Below, piece after piece: positions 45,791 to 57,927 of a stretch of 64,000 nucleotides of DNA. Under the pieces are notes generated by a model. That model made no database searches and was not told the DNA's origin. It saw only the letters and a program-made list of their open reading frames with translations. The stretch is from NCBI GenBank assembly GCA_013368325.1, contig JAACJK010000110.1, forward strand, positions 992,001-1,056,000, written 5' to 3'. This DNA comes from Ephemerocybe angulata (lineage: Eukaryota > Basidiomycota > Agaricomycetes > Agaricales > Psathyrellaceae). The translations under genes and the position numbers were made by a program. Numbering within the stretch: position 1 is the first letter of the stretch; every line of letters starts with the position of its first letter.

Positions 45791-46142
45791 ATTATCCTCC
45801 CGAGTTTCTTCGGGGGCATTTCCCGAAGTCGTTCTTGAACTCTACAACCCGCTGCGGAAAGGCGATGAAGGCTCCGTCCAAGTTTATCATTCGGGAACCA
45901 TTCCTTTCCTGATGCGAGACGTGTCGAAACTGATGTTCAGGTCTGCAAGAGATCGACATGCGCGGCAAATATCCAGCACACGTGTGTGGTTCCAGGGCGG
46001 CGGTGCGACAGTCCAGGTAGTATACCACTGGCAGCGGGATCCCTTTCACGTGAGAAGTGCGATCCTCGTCGAACGCCGGCGAGCGCTTAAACTCTTCCGG
46101 ATTTGGACAGTCGTGATTCGGTTCGGCAAACGCCCCACTTGA
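45791..46142 (+). other. Open coding-like block, unknown
   Basis: A 117-codon stop-free frame without an early ATG reads PEVVLELYNPLRKGDEGSV, HSGTIPFLMRDVSKLM, STRVWFQGGGATVQVVYHW and LKLFRIWTVVIRFGKRPT before TGA. The composition is protein-like but no acceptor or upstream exon could be fixed. It may be the last exon or a remnant of a gene between paralogues A and B. Confidence 0.3.
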
Positions 46143-46451
46143 CCAGTCTCCGCTCGGGGAGCTGTAATGCGATAGACGATGGTTGAAAGTGTGCAAAGCA
46201 GGAAGTGGTATTTACAAGAGAGACGCCAATGATCCATGTGAATGTGACTAGAAATAATTATCACACCAAACCTTGGCCAAAGGCTCAACCGGCGAACACT
46301 CTCGTCGACATCAAGTCCTTTCCATATACGGCCTGCAACCACTTCTGGGCAAAGGGTGACTGGGATTAGTGGAAGGGCCAGGTTCGGGTAGCATCAGGCA
46401 GGAGGCCCTGGCGCCAAACCTCAAGAAAATTGCAATACATTGTCAGTCTTG

Positions 46452-48106
46452 TCAGTCCCTCGATGCCTTCTCCTTTCCCCATAGCGCCGAGACCACCTGC
46501 CACCTCTCTCCAAACGGCGTCGACAGTGGGGTATCCATATATTGGAAGATATCAAGCTTCTGCAGGAGCGGACATTGCGTCGTTATAAATCTGGCCACCT
46601 TGGATGGGGATGTGATTGGGGAGTCGCCGACGATGAATACCTGGAGTTTCGACGCGCTTTTGGGCACAGGTTCGTCACCCACTAAGCCCGTACTATCGAA
46701 CTGCAGGCACAATGTGCGCAAGGAAGGAAGGGCTTGAAGGAGGGCCGTGACGTGATTATGATCGACGCAGGGTGGTGTCAATGGGTTTGCGTGGAAGCAG
46801 GTGGAGAGGATATCCAGCTCCCGCAGGTTCGGCCAATGGACAGCGATTTGGGAGAGTACATCGGGTTTCGGCAGTACTCCGCCTTGGAACCCGAGCTTCA
46901 CATCCTCCAGCCTGTTCAAGCTATAGAGAGGAGAGATGTCGACGACCTCGTACTGAGTCATTTGGGGATTGTTGCCGCTATTTTCGTGACTGAGAGCGTT
47001 GCGTCCGCAGGGTATGCCGTCGATTAGTCGCAATTTCTTCATGGTGAAAGGGCTACACTTGTCTCGGATAGCTTGAAACAGCGTCTTGCACCCAGAAGCA
47101 GGAGGGTGGGATGTACCAGAGCTTATGAGGCATTCAATGAGACTCGAGGAAGGAAGGTACTGGATAATCCCGATTAGAGATGTGATGTCCTGGCCGATAA
47201 AGCACACTTCGCGCAAGGATGGGAAGACGGTGGAGGTTCTACGGGAGAGTGCAAGTGCTTTCGGCAGGTTGACTACGGGGATTTGCGTTTGTAGGTTTAT
47301 AGTCATGAGCCTGCGGAGGGAAGGAAGGGTCATGGTATGCCGAAGAGCGTCCTCTGACATTTCGTGCAAAGAAAGACGTTCTAGGTGGCTCCAAGGAAAA
47401 GAGATGAGGATCGAGGTCGGTAGCTGGCCAAACGCGGGCCCGGTTAAAGCCTTTAGATGCGGGAGGTGCTTGAAGGCTCTTCGCATTAATGCCATATCGA
47501 GGGGATTGCGACCAATGTCACTGTCAAATTCGATCCAAGAAATCTCACTGGAAAGAAAGAGGGATATGAAAGCTGGTAGCTGTGAGGAGAGGTCTCGGCC
47601 GAGCACGTCGTCACTGGCCCTGGGACACCAGGTCAGCTTCTTGAGACAAGGAGCCAATGCGCCTAGCTGGTAGTCCGTCGCTACCTGTAGTGCTAGCAGG
47701 GACTCTATGGAGAGGATGTGCATCCCAGCAAATACTTTTAGTCCAAATCTTCGGATCCTCGGTGCGTAGAACGTCAAGTACCGACGGAGGTCGTCCGGTC
47801 GGAGTTCACGACGTAAAGTCTACGTAAAATGGGCGTCATGAGCGTCGGGGTGTCCACCAGTTGATTTGTGCTTACCACAATTGTGTTGGTTATTCCAGGG
47901 TTTGGAGAAGGCACCATCCGCCTCGCCCATATGTCCGTCGGTAAGCACTTGATTAGCGGCTCAAACGAGTCGATGGTTTGCCACACGCTATCAAGTGCGG
48001 GTTCAAGGAACTGGCGGGAGGTCAGACCTATTGACAGAGCGCTCCCTTTGGTAGCAACAGAGCAGATGAGAGCGACGATTTCTGAGATCTGCATGCATTG
48101 CTCCAT
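46452..48106 (-). CDS. F-box/LRR-like protein, paralogue B
   Basis: Exons 48106-47876 and 47819-46452 give 532 residues. The start is MEQCMQISEIVALICSVA, with ALSIGLTSRQFLEPALDSVW and IKCLPTDIW. The second exon opens TLRRELRPDDLRRYLTFYAP and ends with GDSPITSPSKVARFI and ERW. The intron is at the same place as in the other three. It is the only paralogue on the minus strand, so it diverges from paralogue C. Predicted SCF substrate receptor. Confidence 0.7.
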
Positions 48107-48972
48107 CCTGTGCAAAGGGTCGCGTAATTGAGGGTAGATGGCTTGTGGATGGTAGTGGGGCACGAATGAAAATTAAAGGAATAAAAGAAGTCGGAGTGAG
48201 ATCGCTCAGTTTAAATACAAAGCTGGTGTTTGGCAAAGGGTTTGCGTCCAATCTCTACTAGCCTGCTGACGATTCCCAAAGTCTAAGCAAGTACGGAACA
48301 TCCTGAAGATCGCTTCGAGAACCCGTCATCGGTGGTACACCGGTAGCAAGTTTCAACATTTTGTTTGTCGGAGAGATATAACTAGAATTGCTGTACCTTG
48401 TCACGGCGTGCTCGCCTGACCAGGGACCATGCTAGCTGTAAAAAGTTATGGGCCCAGGCGCTTATCATACAGGTTGAAGGGGAATGGTTTAGTGCCGGCT
48501 CAAGGGATACCTTTTGAGACTTAGATCTGTCGCTCAAAGAAGGGATTCAAGATAATCTTCTAAACTCTTTCACAGCCAAGCCTTTTAAGGGGGAATCCAA
48601 GGCCTCGCTGGCCCCGATGGAAGGCATAGATAAATAATGCGGACAGCGATGTCACGGTCGCAGGCTGTCCTAAAAACAACCAACTGATTTGTACCGCACA
48701 TCTAAGTAGCAGCACCTTTATCTGTCTTGGTAGACTCCTTAGATACCGTGGACGGCTCAGATGAGGCAGCCAGTAAAGAAGGGGAGAACAAGCTCGAAAA
48801 AGGCGCCCAAGCCCGTGCCGACCGGCAGTCACGGTTATGTATCAAAGCGGAGTTATATCGAAGTGGTCGCCGGCCACCGGCTGATTTACTCAGGTTGCCT
48901 TTCTCTTTCGAGTCGGAGTCTCGACCTACCACCATCGACACAACACCTACTGCTAGAACCAGCCCGACGAGA
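48107..48972. promoter_or_regulatory. Divergent promoter region of paralogues B and C
   Basis: 866 bp between the two start codons. A frame open upstream of paralogue C from about 48727 is not needed for the protein and is treated as 5' UTR. No specific site recognised. Confidence 0.35.
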
Positions 48973-50598
48973 ATGAATCAATGTCTAGGTGTCGCCGAAA
49001 TTCAGTCTCTGATTTGTGAGAATCTGGATAGAAAGAGTGCCTTCGCAATGGCTTTAACTGCCCACGCGTTCCTCGAGCCCGCACTGAATGAAATCTGGCG
49101 CACCGTCGATTCGTTCAGGCCCCTCATCGACTGTCTACCGGACGACTTATGGACTGCCAAAGCACTCCCATCGCCCACCAAGCCGGATAAAATCAACACT
49201 ATTCTTGTGAGTTGCTGTACGGTTCGACTATTGAGTATATTGACGAAAGCGGGATAGCACGTTGCACGAGAACCACAGGCAGAGGACCTGCATCGATACC
49301 TGACGCGGTATGCGTCTCGCATCCGAAACTTCAAGCCTGCCGTCAGTGCCGGGATGAAGATGCTGTCCCCCGATGCTTTACTCGCCCTTCAATATGCGAC
49401 GGACTTTCAACCCGGTGCACTGTCCCCGCAACTGAAGCATTTCCAGTGGATTTCACTCAAATCTATTGCCGACGGTCTGGGAGACGAGTTTGTGCGGCGC
49501 TTGTCTTCTTATATGATCCTCTTCGTCGGCAAAACGGTCGACTCTATCAATCTGTCGGATGCAAACACCTCGACCCCCCTGGAAATGGCTGCAGTTCGCT
49601 ACATACTGAAGCGCCTACCCTGTTTAAAACTACTCCGCGGCCTCCCTGCTAACGATGCAACGCCTTTACCCGAATCACTGGTCACGTTAGTCAGATGGGA
49701 TCGCCTTGAGAGCGCTGTGCTGGCTGGGAACCCCGTGACAGTACGCTCCCTTCGGCATTTGGCCTCACTTCCTCGACTTCGCCAGCTGACGATGATGAAT
49801 TTGGGCATCACTTTACCACAAGGCTTATCCAGAGCGGTTACTGGATTCACGTCGCTTCAGGATGTCACATACGCCTGTGATCGACTCCCAAGAGTTCTCG
49901 AATTTCTTCAGCACCTTCCCCAAACAAACATAGTCCAGTCTATCCTCTTTATGGGCATCAAATTCTGCACACCATCTCAGCTAACGGAGGCACTTAGATA
50001 TGCCGAAACCTACCTTAATCCCGAAACACTCTTTACTATGGAAATCAGAGAGAAAGCCGGTCGACCAGCTCCTCAATCACTGGAAGAGCTGATAGAAACC
50101 GACCAACCTGATCCCGTCGACCTTCAACCGCTCCATGTCTTCAGTAAATTGAAAGTCTTATGCCTGAAATTCCGAGGGGGCGTTCGCCTGACGTCGAAGG
50201 AAATTGAAGGCATACCAAATACCTGGCCAAACCTCAGGGTCCTCATCCTCCTGCCCACCATCCTCAACAGCCACCGATTTCCTTCAATCGACCATATCCA
50301 CGTCTCTGCTCTCCTTCGCTCCCTGCCACTGCTTCGTAAATTGGGTCTACAATTCAATACGACTCAAATCCTCAGCGACGAACCCAATGCCGAACCATGG
50401 GTGTCTGACCTTCAAGAGCTATCCGTCGGAGCGTCACCGATATCGTCTCCCTCCAGGGTTATTGATTTTATAAAAGCCCACCTTCCTCGACTTACAACTC
50501 TAACGATCCCAAAGAAGTCGAGTGGGGTTGGGGAGGGGACAATATTGGAGCGACGATGGGAGGCGGTCCATCAAGGTTGGAAGCAAGGTCAATCTTGA
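48973..50598 (+). CDS. F-box/LRR-like protein, paralogue C
   Basis: Exons 48973-49206 and 49258-50598 give 524 residues. Start MNQCLGVAEIQSLICENL, then ALTAHAFLEPALNEIW and IDCLPDDLW. The second exon opens HVAREPQAEDLHRYLTRYAS and ends GASPISSPSRVIDFI and ERRW. The ATG was chosen because it aligns with the starts of the paralogues, although the frame stays open upstream. Predicted SCF substrate receptor. Confidence 0.7.
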
Positions 50599-50911
50599 AT
50601 GGAGAAAATGGTATGTATTAAAGTTGGGGGCCATGGTATGGGAGGGGGCCTGTACGGAGCATAAGTCGAATAACTTATTACCTTATTCCTGGAAACCATT
50701 TCTTTTGAATCCAGGCTCGTCAGCATGCCTCGGACGATATCCTTAGAACACTACACACACACACCTCGCCCAGCCATCAGATAGCACATTGACTCTTACA
50801 CAAGTATCTATAGTCTAAATCACTCTGTCGGTGTCGGGCTTACCACGGCGGTTTACAAGCGCTTCATCGACCTCTACCTGTGACTAAAGATGCCAGGTGA
50901 AGCGCCCGGCA

Positions 50912-51051
50912 GATGCCGGTGCTCAGTAAACTCATCATCGGAACAGTGTCGGGCCTCCAACGCGTCGACCACCACCACCACCATCACCATAACAGCGTAT
51001 TCGACGACTGGATCCCGCTCTATACTGGCATTAAGGTGAGTCATGGTCACT
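50912..51051 (+). other. Possible upstream ORF with seven histidines
   Basis: An ATG-led frame MPVLSKLIIGTVSGLQRVD then seven His codons (CAC/CAT) and NSVFDDWIPLYTGIK runs to a GTGAGT donor-like site at about 51033. It precedes the F-box gene that starts at 51077. It could be an upstream ORF or a first exon; no acceptor was found that would join it in frame. Confidence 0.2.
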
Positions 51052-51076
51052 TTTAGGCGCCCATACGTGTAAAATC

Positions 51077-54071
51077 ATGATGAAGTCCGAAGGTTCTTCT
51101 GCCGGCATGTCAACGTCAATACCGGAGGTGCTGGTGCACGCTGATACCCCAGCAACAGACGCCAAGCTCGCAGTAGCCGCAGAGGAGAAGACCGTTTCAA
51201 GCCAAGAGTCTGTTCCTGTCGATGAATTGCAAGTCGGATCGAAGGCGAAACCTAAACAACTCAAGATAACCGCGTCAAATGGATGGCAAGTTCTTGCGAA
51301 GGTGTCGGCAACAGGATCGAGGAAAAAGCGCGTCAAACGCGAAGATAGTGGGAGTCCAGCTCTGGCAAATGGTGGAAACGCGTCAGGAATGTATACTCAG
51401 CCAACGAAACGCGCTGGTACGCGAGGAAAACTCGCGGTATTGCTATCGTTGCCTGTGGATATCTTGTTCGAGGTGCGTATACGTTTTCGCAGAGTAAGGC
51501 ATATGTTGAGAGGACATGTTGCCGCCTAGGTCTTTGGACATCTCGCACCACTCGACCTCCTGCGTCTTTCGCGTACGAACAAGGCTTTTAGGCGCGAACT
51601 CTTGCACAAGAGCGCGACATCGTTGTGGAAGGAGTCCTTTGTGAAAGCATATCGCGACGGCGCTCCCCCGTGTCCGGAAGACCTATCTCTTGTGTTCTGG
51701 GCAAACCTCCTCTATGAACCGCACTGTCATGTACGTTACTTCTACGGTTGTTTGCTGGATAATGCCGCTCATCTTTGCTTCGATTAGAATTGCCTGGCCC
51801 CTGGTGTGCGGAGTATCGAATGGGTCCTTCGCATTCGTCTATGTGTGAAATGCGCCAAGCTTCTGTGAGTGTCTGCTCCTTCTGACGTTACCGCGCCTTC
51901 TTCCTTAGACCCTATCGTTTTAGCCTTATATCTGAAAAGAAGTTTCGCCCCTGGGTCGAGTTGGATAGGACTGTGAAGGAGTGTCTTTCATTTGAGAAGA
52001 GGGAAAGAGGTACTGTACTTAGCTCCTGTACAGCCTGATCGCGCTGACTCCCAAGCTGACCTTCAGATGGGACTGGCTTCTGTTTGAAGAAGGATCGAGA
52101 CGATGCTTTTGAGGCTATCAAACGCGAGCCTGAAAACACCGCCCAGCGAGATAAAATGAAATCCGTGGTTAGGGAACGCGAGGAGGTAAAGCTTTTCCCA
52201 TCTGACATCCCGTGATAATTCTAATGGCGGTGCAAGCACGCCAAAGTGTGCAGGGAATGGGCTGAGAGGCTCCTAGAGGCCCGTGAAACGGAGTTGAGCA
52301 TCTTGAGAGCTGAACGACAAACCTTGTAAGCAATCCCTCCAACCCATCTTTCCCGAAACTTGCTGAAAGCCCTCAGTATCGAAGAACATCTCTGCGCTTT
52401 GGGCTACGAAGAAGAGTTCTCATTCTTGGAGGAGGTGATCAATAGGCCAGGAAGAAATTTGTTGATGCCTCCAATAGAAGAACTGAAGCGATTCTACGAG
52501 CACGAAGAAGTCAAAGTCGCGAAGCCTATCACGGAAAGAAGTATGACGCCCGTTTTTATATTAAAACCGTATATATTTGACAGATACTGACGTGCCTTCT
52601 TCGTCCAGTCTGGAACAATCGCGTCAAAGCTATCATGGTCAGCTACATGGAAGAAGTGAAAGCGTACCGTCTGGCGAATGACCGGAAAACTCTTCTGAAC
52701 GCTCGCCGAAACGAAGCGGCCTCTGCCTGGACAAAGTGGCTACGCATGGAATCTCAAGTGAAACGATACCCACCATCCGCATTCCTCCCCACTGTCCAAG
52801 ATTTCGTCGACGACGCAAGCGTGCAGAGCCTCATCAACGCCGCAGACGACGTCGAAGTCTTCACCTTCGAGACGTTCAAGCCCGTCCTGGACTCCTATCA
52901 CACGACTATCGAAACCTGGCAGAAGAATCAGAGCCGCAAGCTGTTTGACCTAGTCGACAGCAACACCATCTGGGCCTTAGGTGTATGGAAAGACCACCGC
53001 GCCTGGGGCCCGCCACCATGGGACAAGCTTGACTGGATGGAAGCCGCGGTGCTGACCTTCAAATGCACTGAGCGCGGGGGTTCTGTCCATGATACCGTGC
53101 AAATCATCGACGATCCTACCGCGCCGTGGTCGAGATCGCACTACGGCAGCAAGCCTCCGACGATGGCAGGAGGTTACGACGGACATGCCCCTCCGACTGA
53201 GGAGGAGCACGAGCCGATGTGGTTTCCAGAATTCCTCCACCATGGGTGTTGTAAGCTTCGGCATCGGACGGTCGATGAAATGCAGAACCCCTTGTATAAC
53301 GAGTATGCCATCGTTAACCGGTTGAGGATTGATCGTTTGTCGAGGTTAACGTTGAGGAGGGATAAGTGGAGCGGCGCAGAGAGGCTGGTGTTTGATGATA
53401 AAGCGTCGGATGTTGTGAAGAAGATTCTGAAGGCGAGTGGGTTGTCGGTGAAGACGAAGGTTGGGGAGCTGGATAAAATCGACCCCAGGCTGGTTTGTCT
53501 AAAATGTACGTATGGAGGGAAATGTGATGGGGAGAGGAGGGTTACTGTACGAACTTGGCGCAACTCCGTACGTACTTTCTCGCCTGTCTTCCCTTAATGG
53601 TGATTGTTTTGACCGCCTCATCGCTCAGGTTAAACACGCGCTAAGCGTGCACTGGGGCTCTTCGAGCGTCCAGTTCGAGCGTATCTCGGACGAAGACGCG
53701 AAAGAAGCGCGGAGACTGGAGGCGGCGGAGTACTTCCGTAGGTATCAAAAAGAACCTCGGCCACTCGTGCGGAGGTTCAGATGTCTCCTTTGTCGCGACT
53801 CGAGACATGAAGAGCAGGGCTTGCCTATGGCAGGATTGATACGGCATATAGAAACGTGAGTCCTCCTTGTGGCTGCTGGGCCAAATTGTTGACTCTTCAC
53901 TACAGTGTGCATGCTCTTCACTCAAGCGATGTAACTCAGCCTGAAGCGGAAGGCACTATATATACCAAGGAAGCTTTGGGCGTAGCGCCAATACAGCCTC
54001 TCGCGGTCCAAATGGTTCCAAAAGCGGGCTACCCTCCTACAGTAAACGAGTCGGAATCGACATACTACTAG
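51077..54071 (+). CDS. F-box protein with C-terminal Cys/His-rich region
   Basis: About ten exons, the first being 51077-51472, 51530-51730, 51788-51864 and 51909-52009. An N-terminal disordered, Lys-rich part (SRKKRVKRED) leads to a clear F-box: LPVDILFEVFGHLAPLDLLR, LSRTNKAFRRELL. Then CLAPGVRSIEW, RLCVKCAK and a charged helical region (KKDRDDAFEAIKREPE, FLEEVINRPGRN) follow. The C-terminal part holds CLKCTYGGKCDG and a C2H2-like CLLCRDSRHEEQ...HIETVH, possibly zinc-binding. This layout is common in agaricomycete F-box expansions. It lies between F-box paralogues C and D but is not of their family. Predicted SCF substrate receptor; the target is unknown. Confidence 0.68.
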
Positions 54072-54279
54072 ATTACACATACCACCCCCTATAATCTATC
54101 TTTGAAATCAACTTAGCTATACACAACTAATTTTACCTTTCCGTTTCCCTTGCAGCCACCCTACTAGGGCCCCTGAAGCAGGAGATTGCTCGGAATTGGC
54201 TGGGATAAGCTTACCAATCAATTATAGCTCGCGTCGCGACGCGATACGCGGCAGAACACTTTTCTCTTCAACCACCACC

Positions 54280-55902
54280 ATGCACCAATGTTTGGGCATT
54301 CCCGAGGTTATTCGCCACATCTGCGACGAGGCTGACTTGAAGACATCTCTGTCAATGGCTTTGACATCTCGAGCACACCTCGACCCAGCGCTCGACAGGA
54401 TTTGGGCACACCTTGACTCGTTCGAACCAATAATCTCGTGTCTACCGTCAAACCTATGGAAGGCGAAGAGTATTCCCTCTCCAAATGGACATGGAACACT
54501 TAAATTACTTGTGAGCCTTTCATTCTAGCCGTGACGTGGCCATATGTCTAACTGGTTGCAGTCACTACACAGGGCAATCGATCTAGAAGACATGCACCGT
54601 TACACGACATTTTATGCGCCCCGAATTCGTGCCATGGCACCTACACCTTCGAAGAGGATGCTAGCGATTGAAGCGTTCCACGGTCTCCAACTGGCCACGA
54701 ACGCGAAGCCGGGCGCGCTGGCACCCAATCTCCGGACGTTCGAGTGGTGTTCTCCCACTACCCTCCAAGGCAGTTTCGGCGACGACTTCTCCAGGCAGTT
54801 ATCCGCTTTTATGTCCCTCTTTATTGGCAATTCGGTCACTTCAATAACCTCGAAAACGTCGGAGAACGTGCCACTTCATATCGCCGCGATGAAATCGACA
54901 ATCCAGCGTCTTCCCCGGTTACGGAAACTCGATATCGCGGACCTAAAGCACGAGCCTGCGACCGACTACTATATCTCGCATGTTTCGCTCGACTACCTGG
55001 AAGACCTAACCATGAATAGCCTGTCGCCCGACATGGTTACCCATCTGTCCTTCCTTCCTCGGCTTCGTAAACTCATCGTCTTCGATAATCGGATCGCTGC
55101 ACAACACGACGCTGCTTGGGCAGTGATTGCCCCCAATCCACCGAGGAAGCAGAATGGGTTTCCTTGTCTCGAGAAAGTGAAGGTTGATTCAGACAGGCCC
55201 ACGTCCCTCCTTTTGCTCCTCCAGTCGCTTCCCACTGCCAATCTCCTTGTGGGGATTCTCTGCCACGTCAAGGCTTTTTGCTCGACCGAAGAATGGCAGT
55301 TGGTCCTCGACACAGTCGGGAAAGTCTGCCACGCGGAAAGGCTCACGTTCCTGAGTCTTGTAGATGGCGTGGGTGTGCAAATGGGTCGCTTTGAGGAGCC
55401 ACTGGACGTCAAGCTATGCGATGAGGTGAAGATACCCCCCATTCTCTACCAATTTAATGAAATACGGCACCTTGATTTATGCTTCCAAGGTGGGGTTGAA
55501 GTGACGGGAGATGAGGCCAACAAGATTGCGGACGCTTGGCCACAGTTGCAGAGTCTCTGTCTCGCCCCTACAGGCTATCGCTGCAACCGTGTTCCTTCCA
55601 TTAATCACAAACACCTGGTCCATCTCCTCAAGAAGCTTCGCCGCCTGATGTTCCTCGGTCTTCAATTCGACACTACCCAACTGACAGACCACGAACCGCT
55701 CCCTACAGAGGAGTCTTCTCTCAAGAGTTTCTTGGTCGGGGCATCTCCCATATGTTCTCCGTCTCGCGTGGTGACGTTCATCAAGGCCAACATTCCAAAC
55801 TTGGAAGAGTTATACCTGGGTTATAAAGGAAGTGGCAGCAACCCGCAGACGACGATGTTGGATAAACGGTGGGATGTTGTTCGGAAAGAGCTGTGTGACT
55901 AG
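54280..55902 (+). CDS. F-box/LRR-like protein, paralogue D
   Basis: Exons 54280-54510 and 54562-55902 give 523 residues. Start MHQCLGIPEVIRHICDEA, then ALTSRAHLDPALDRIW and ISCLPSNLW. The second exon continues SLHRAIDLEDMHRYTTFYAP and ends GASPICSPSRVVTFI and DKRW. Intron position and motif order match paralogues A to C. Confidence 0.7.
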
Positions 55903-56519
55903 TGGACCTAGCAATCGTTCATGTATGTTTTTTTCTTCAAATCTATTGGTCTGCGAGCCATGTTTTCCTCAGATTCTGAAGGGCGCCAACTTGCCGGCGT
56001 TTATCCTTTGGTTTCCCTTTGCTCTTTCGTCCAATCCCTCGGTGCTGTCGCTAGGTAAGCTCCAGATTTCCCTTCCTCATGAAGGCTAGATCCCATCCTG
56101 GGTTTGCGATAAGATTAGATGGAAAGGTCACGCGGTTTTACGTCATATGTTGGGTTTCGGCGGGAACTAAAAGGGAAATACGCCGAAACCTGTACCAGGT
56201 TGAATCGAACCTTTGCATCGTGGCACCGCCTTACGCCTCACCCTGCAGCCACGCAGCCACACTCTTCGGTATGTGATCGTAGTCAGCACTCTGATGATGG
56301 TATAAAGTCTCACCAGGCCACGGTCTTGGTTTCTCCTAATTCTGTGAATCACCCCATTTTGAACATAAGAACGCCGGCCGCAGTTCAACTTGGTTTCTCC
56401 TAGTTTCTCTCCTCCTTTCTGCACCCCCGAAGCAAGCTCGAGCATCTCGACCGACATACGCACGTATAGCAACTCTTCGAACGACTATCAACCTCCCTAC
56501 ACGACTTTACGACTAAAAC
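55903..56519. other. Intergenic DNA
   Basis: 3' flank of paralogue D and promoter of the MARVEL gene. The last 120 bases are C/T- and A-rich. No gene seen. Confidence 0.4.
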
Positions 56520-57297
56520 ATGGGCGCTGGATCTGATTCTACTGTCCGGAGGGCACACCCCATCCTCTTCGGCTCTATTATTCTGTTCTCTATCATTGAG
56601 GTGTGTGCCCACATGCCATCTTTCGAGAGTTATCGCTCAAAGGACACCCACAGATGTGTATTGCAGCCTGGCTATTATCGAGGTACAATACGAGGCACAA
56701 CTACCCATTCCCATCCGTCAGGATTCGAGTGCGATACATCCTCTTCTGCTCAGTATGGACCATCGTCGTCGGCACCATCTTCCTCGTCCTCTTCTGGGTG
56801 ACAGCCGCTGGGTCCATCTTTACGAGCGTCGCCGCGCACTTTATCTTGTACGTGCCACTTTGTTTTCCTCGACTTCCCTCCTCCGACCATCTCGAACTTC
56901 CTGTTTCGGTTTCAACCGCTCCTGTCTCATTCATCCGGGGGACGCCGTCACTGACACTGCCCGATTTTTGACAGCCTGTTCATAACATTTGTCTTCTGGA
57001 TCGCTGCCGCCGCTGCCATCACCGAGACCCTAGGAGGCGGTCTCTCCTGCAGTCACCAGAACTTCTGGGCATATTGTGGTCAGCTCAACGCAATTGAAGG
57101 TTTCGCATGGATGATTTGGTGCGTTTCATACCGGATTCTGTCTCATATGGGCCCTGGGCCTCATTCTAACGCCCACGCCTTCCTTCTGTTATAGGATTCT
57201 GGTCTTCTTCACCCTCATCATGGTCATCATTCGCGGCATCGCTGCCGCACGTTCAGGCGGCGGCTACGGTGGAGGGCTCGTAAGCAACACGGCCTAA
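56520..57297 (+). CDS. MARVEL-type four-helix membrane protein
   Basis: Four exons, 56520-56600, 56654-56847, 56975-57118 and 57195-57297, give 173 residues. Four hydrophobic segments are seen: HPILFGSIILFSIIEMCIAA, ILFCSVWTIVVGTIFLVLFW, LFITFVFWIAAAAAITETLG and ILVFFTLIMVIIRGIAAA. A Cys-containing loop (LSCSHQNFWAYCGQ) lies between the third and fourth, and a short Gly-rich tail (SGGGYGGGLVSNTA) ends the protein. This is the usual architecture of fungal MARVEL proteins of the plasma membrane or vesicles. All phases match. Confidence 0.75.
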
Positions 57298-57691
57298 GTG
57301 CCTTCTCGACCCCTTACCAAGCACCCGACTTCACGAACCTGTTATCCTTTGACCCTTCCTCCCGTGCGATCCCCCTTCCCTGTGTTATTTCGATCTTACG
57401 AACACTACTCCGAACACCTCATGCCCCGACTACTGAATGTCATTACGCTCGATCTGTAATTCGCCTTCCCTCTCCTTTTCATGTCGGAACACTACATGTT
57501 GTCCCAATGTTGTCCTTCAGTCGTGTCCATGTTGTTCTTATTTGTTGTTGTACTATACATTTTCTTGTCGGATTCAGACGCTGAATACTAATCCCTTGCT
57601 TTCATTTGGCCGTCAGTGAGACAAGGGAGGGTAGGACTGGGGACGAAAAGGTGTCGGTTATGTCTTGGGAAAAATGGCGTCACCTGGGGTC

Positions 57692-57774
57692 GATCGGGGT
57701 TCCCAATGCGGGGAAGGTTGGAGTGATCGGGATAGTGATCGGGGCGCGATCGGGCTCGGAAAGGAACGATCGGG
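57692..57774. repeat. Cluster of five GATCGGG motifs
   Basis: GATCGGG begins at 57692, 57725, 57737, 57748 and 57768, in the 3' region between the convergent MARVEL and F-box-like genes. Spacing is irregular. Confidence 0.75.
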
Positions 57775-57927
57775 AAATACGCGACGCGTCTAGACGCCTG
57801 CTTTGGCGCGCGAGCGCTAACTCGAGATTACATACACGCGCAACCTAACTCCAAGGGAAATTATATCCACGCGGAAATATGGGGAGGTATGGGGAACTTT
57901 TGAGGATGTCGATGAAGGAGGTAAGGA

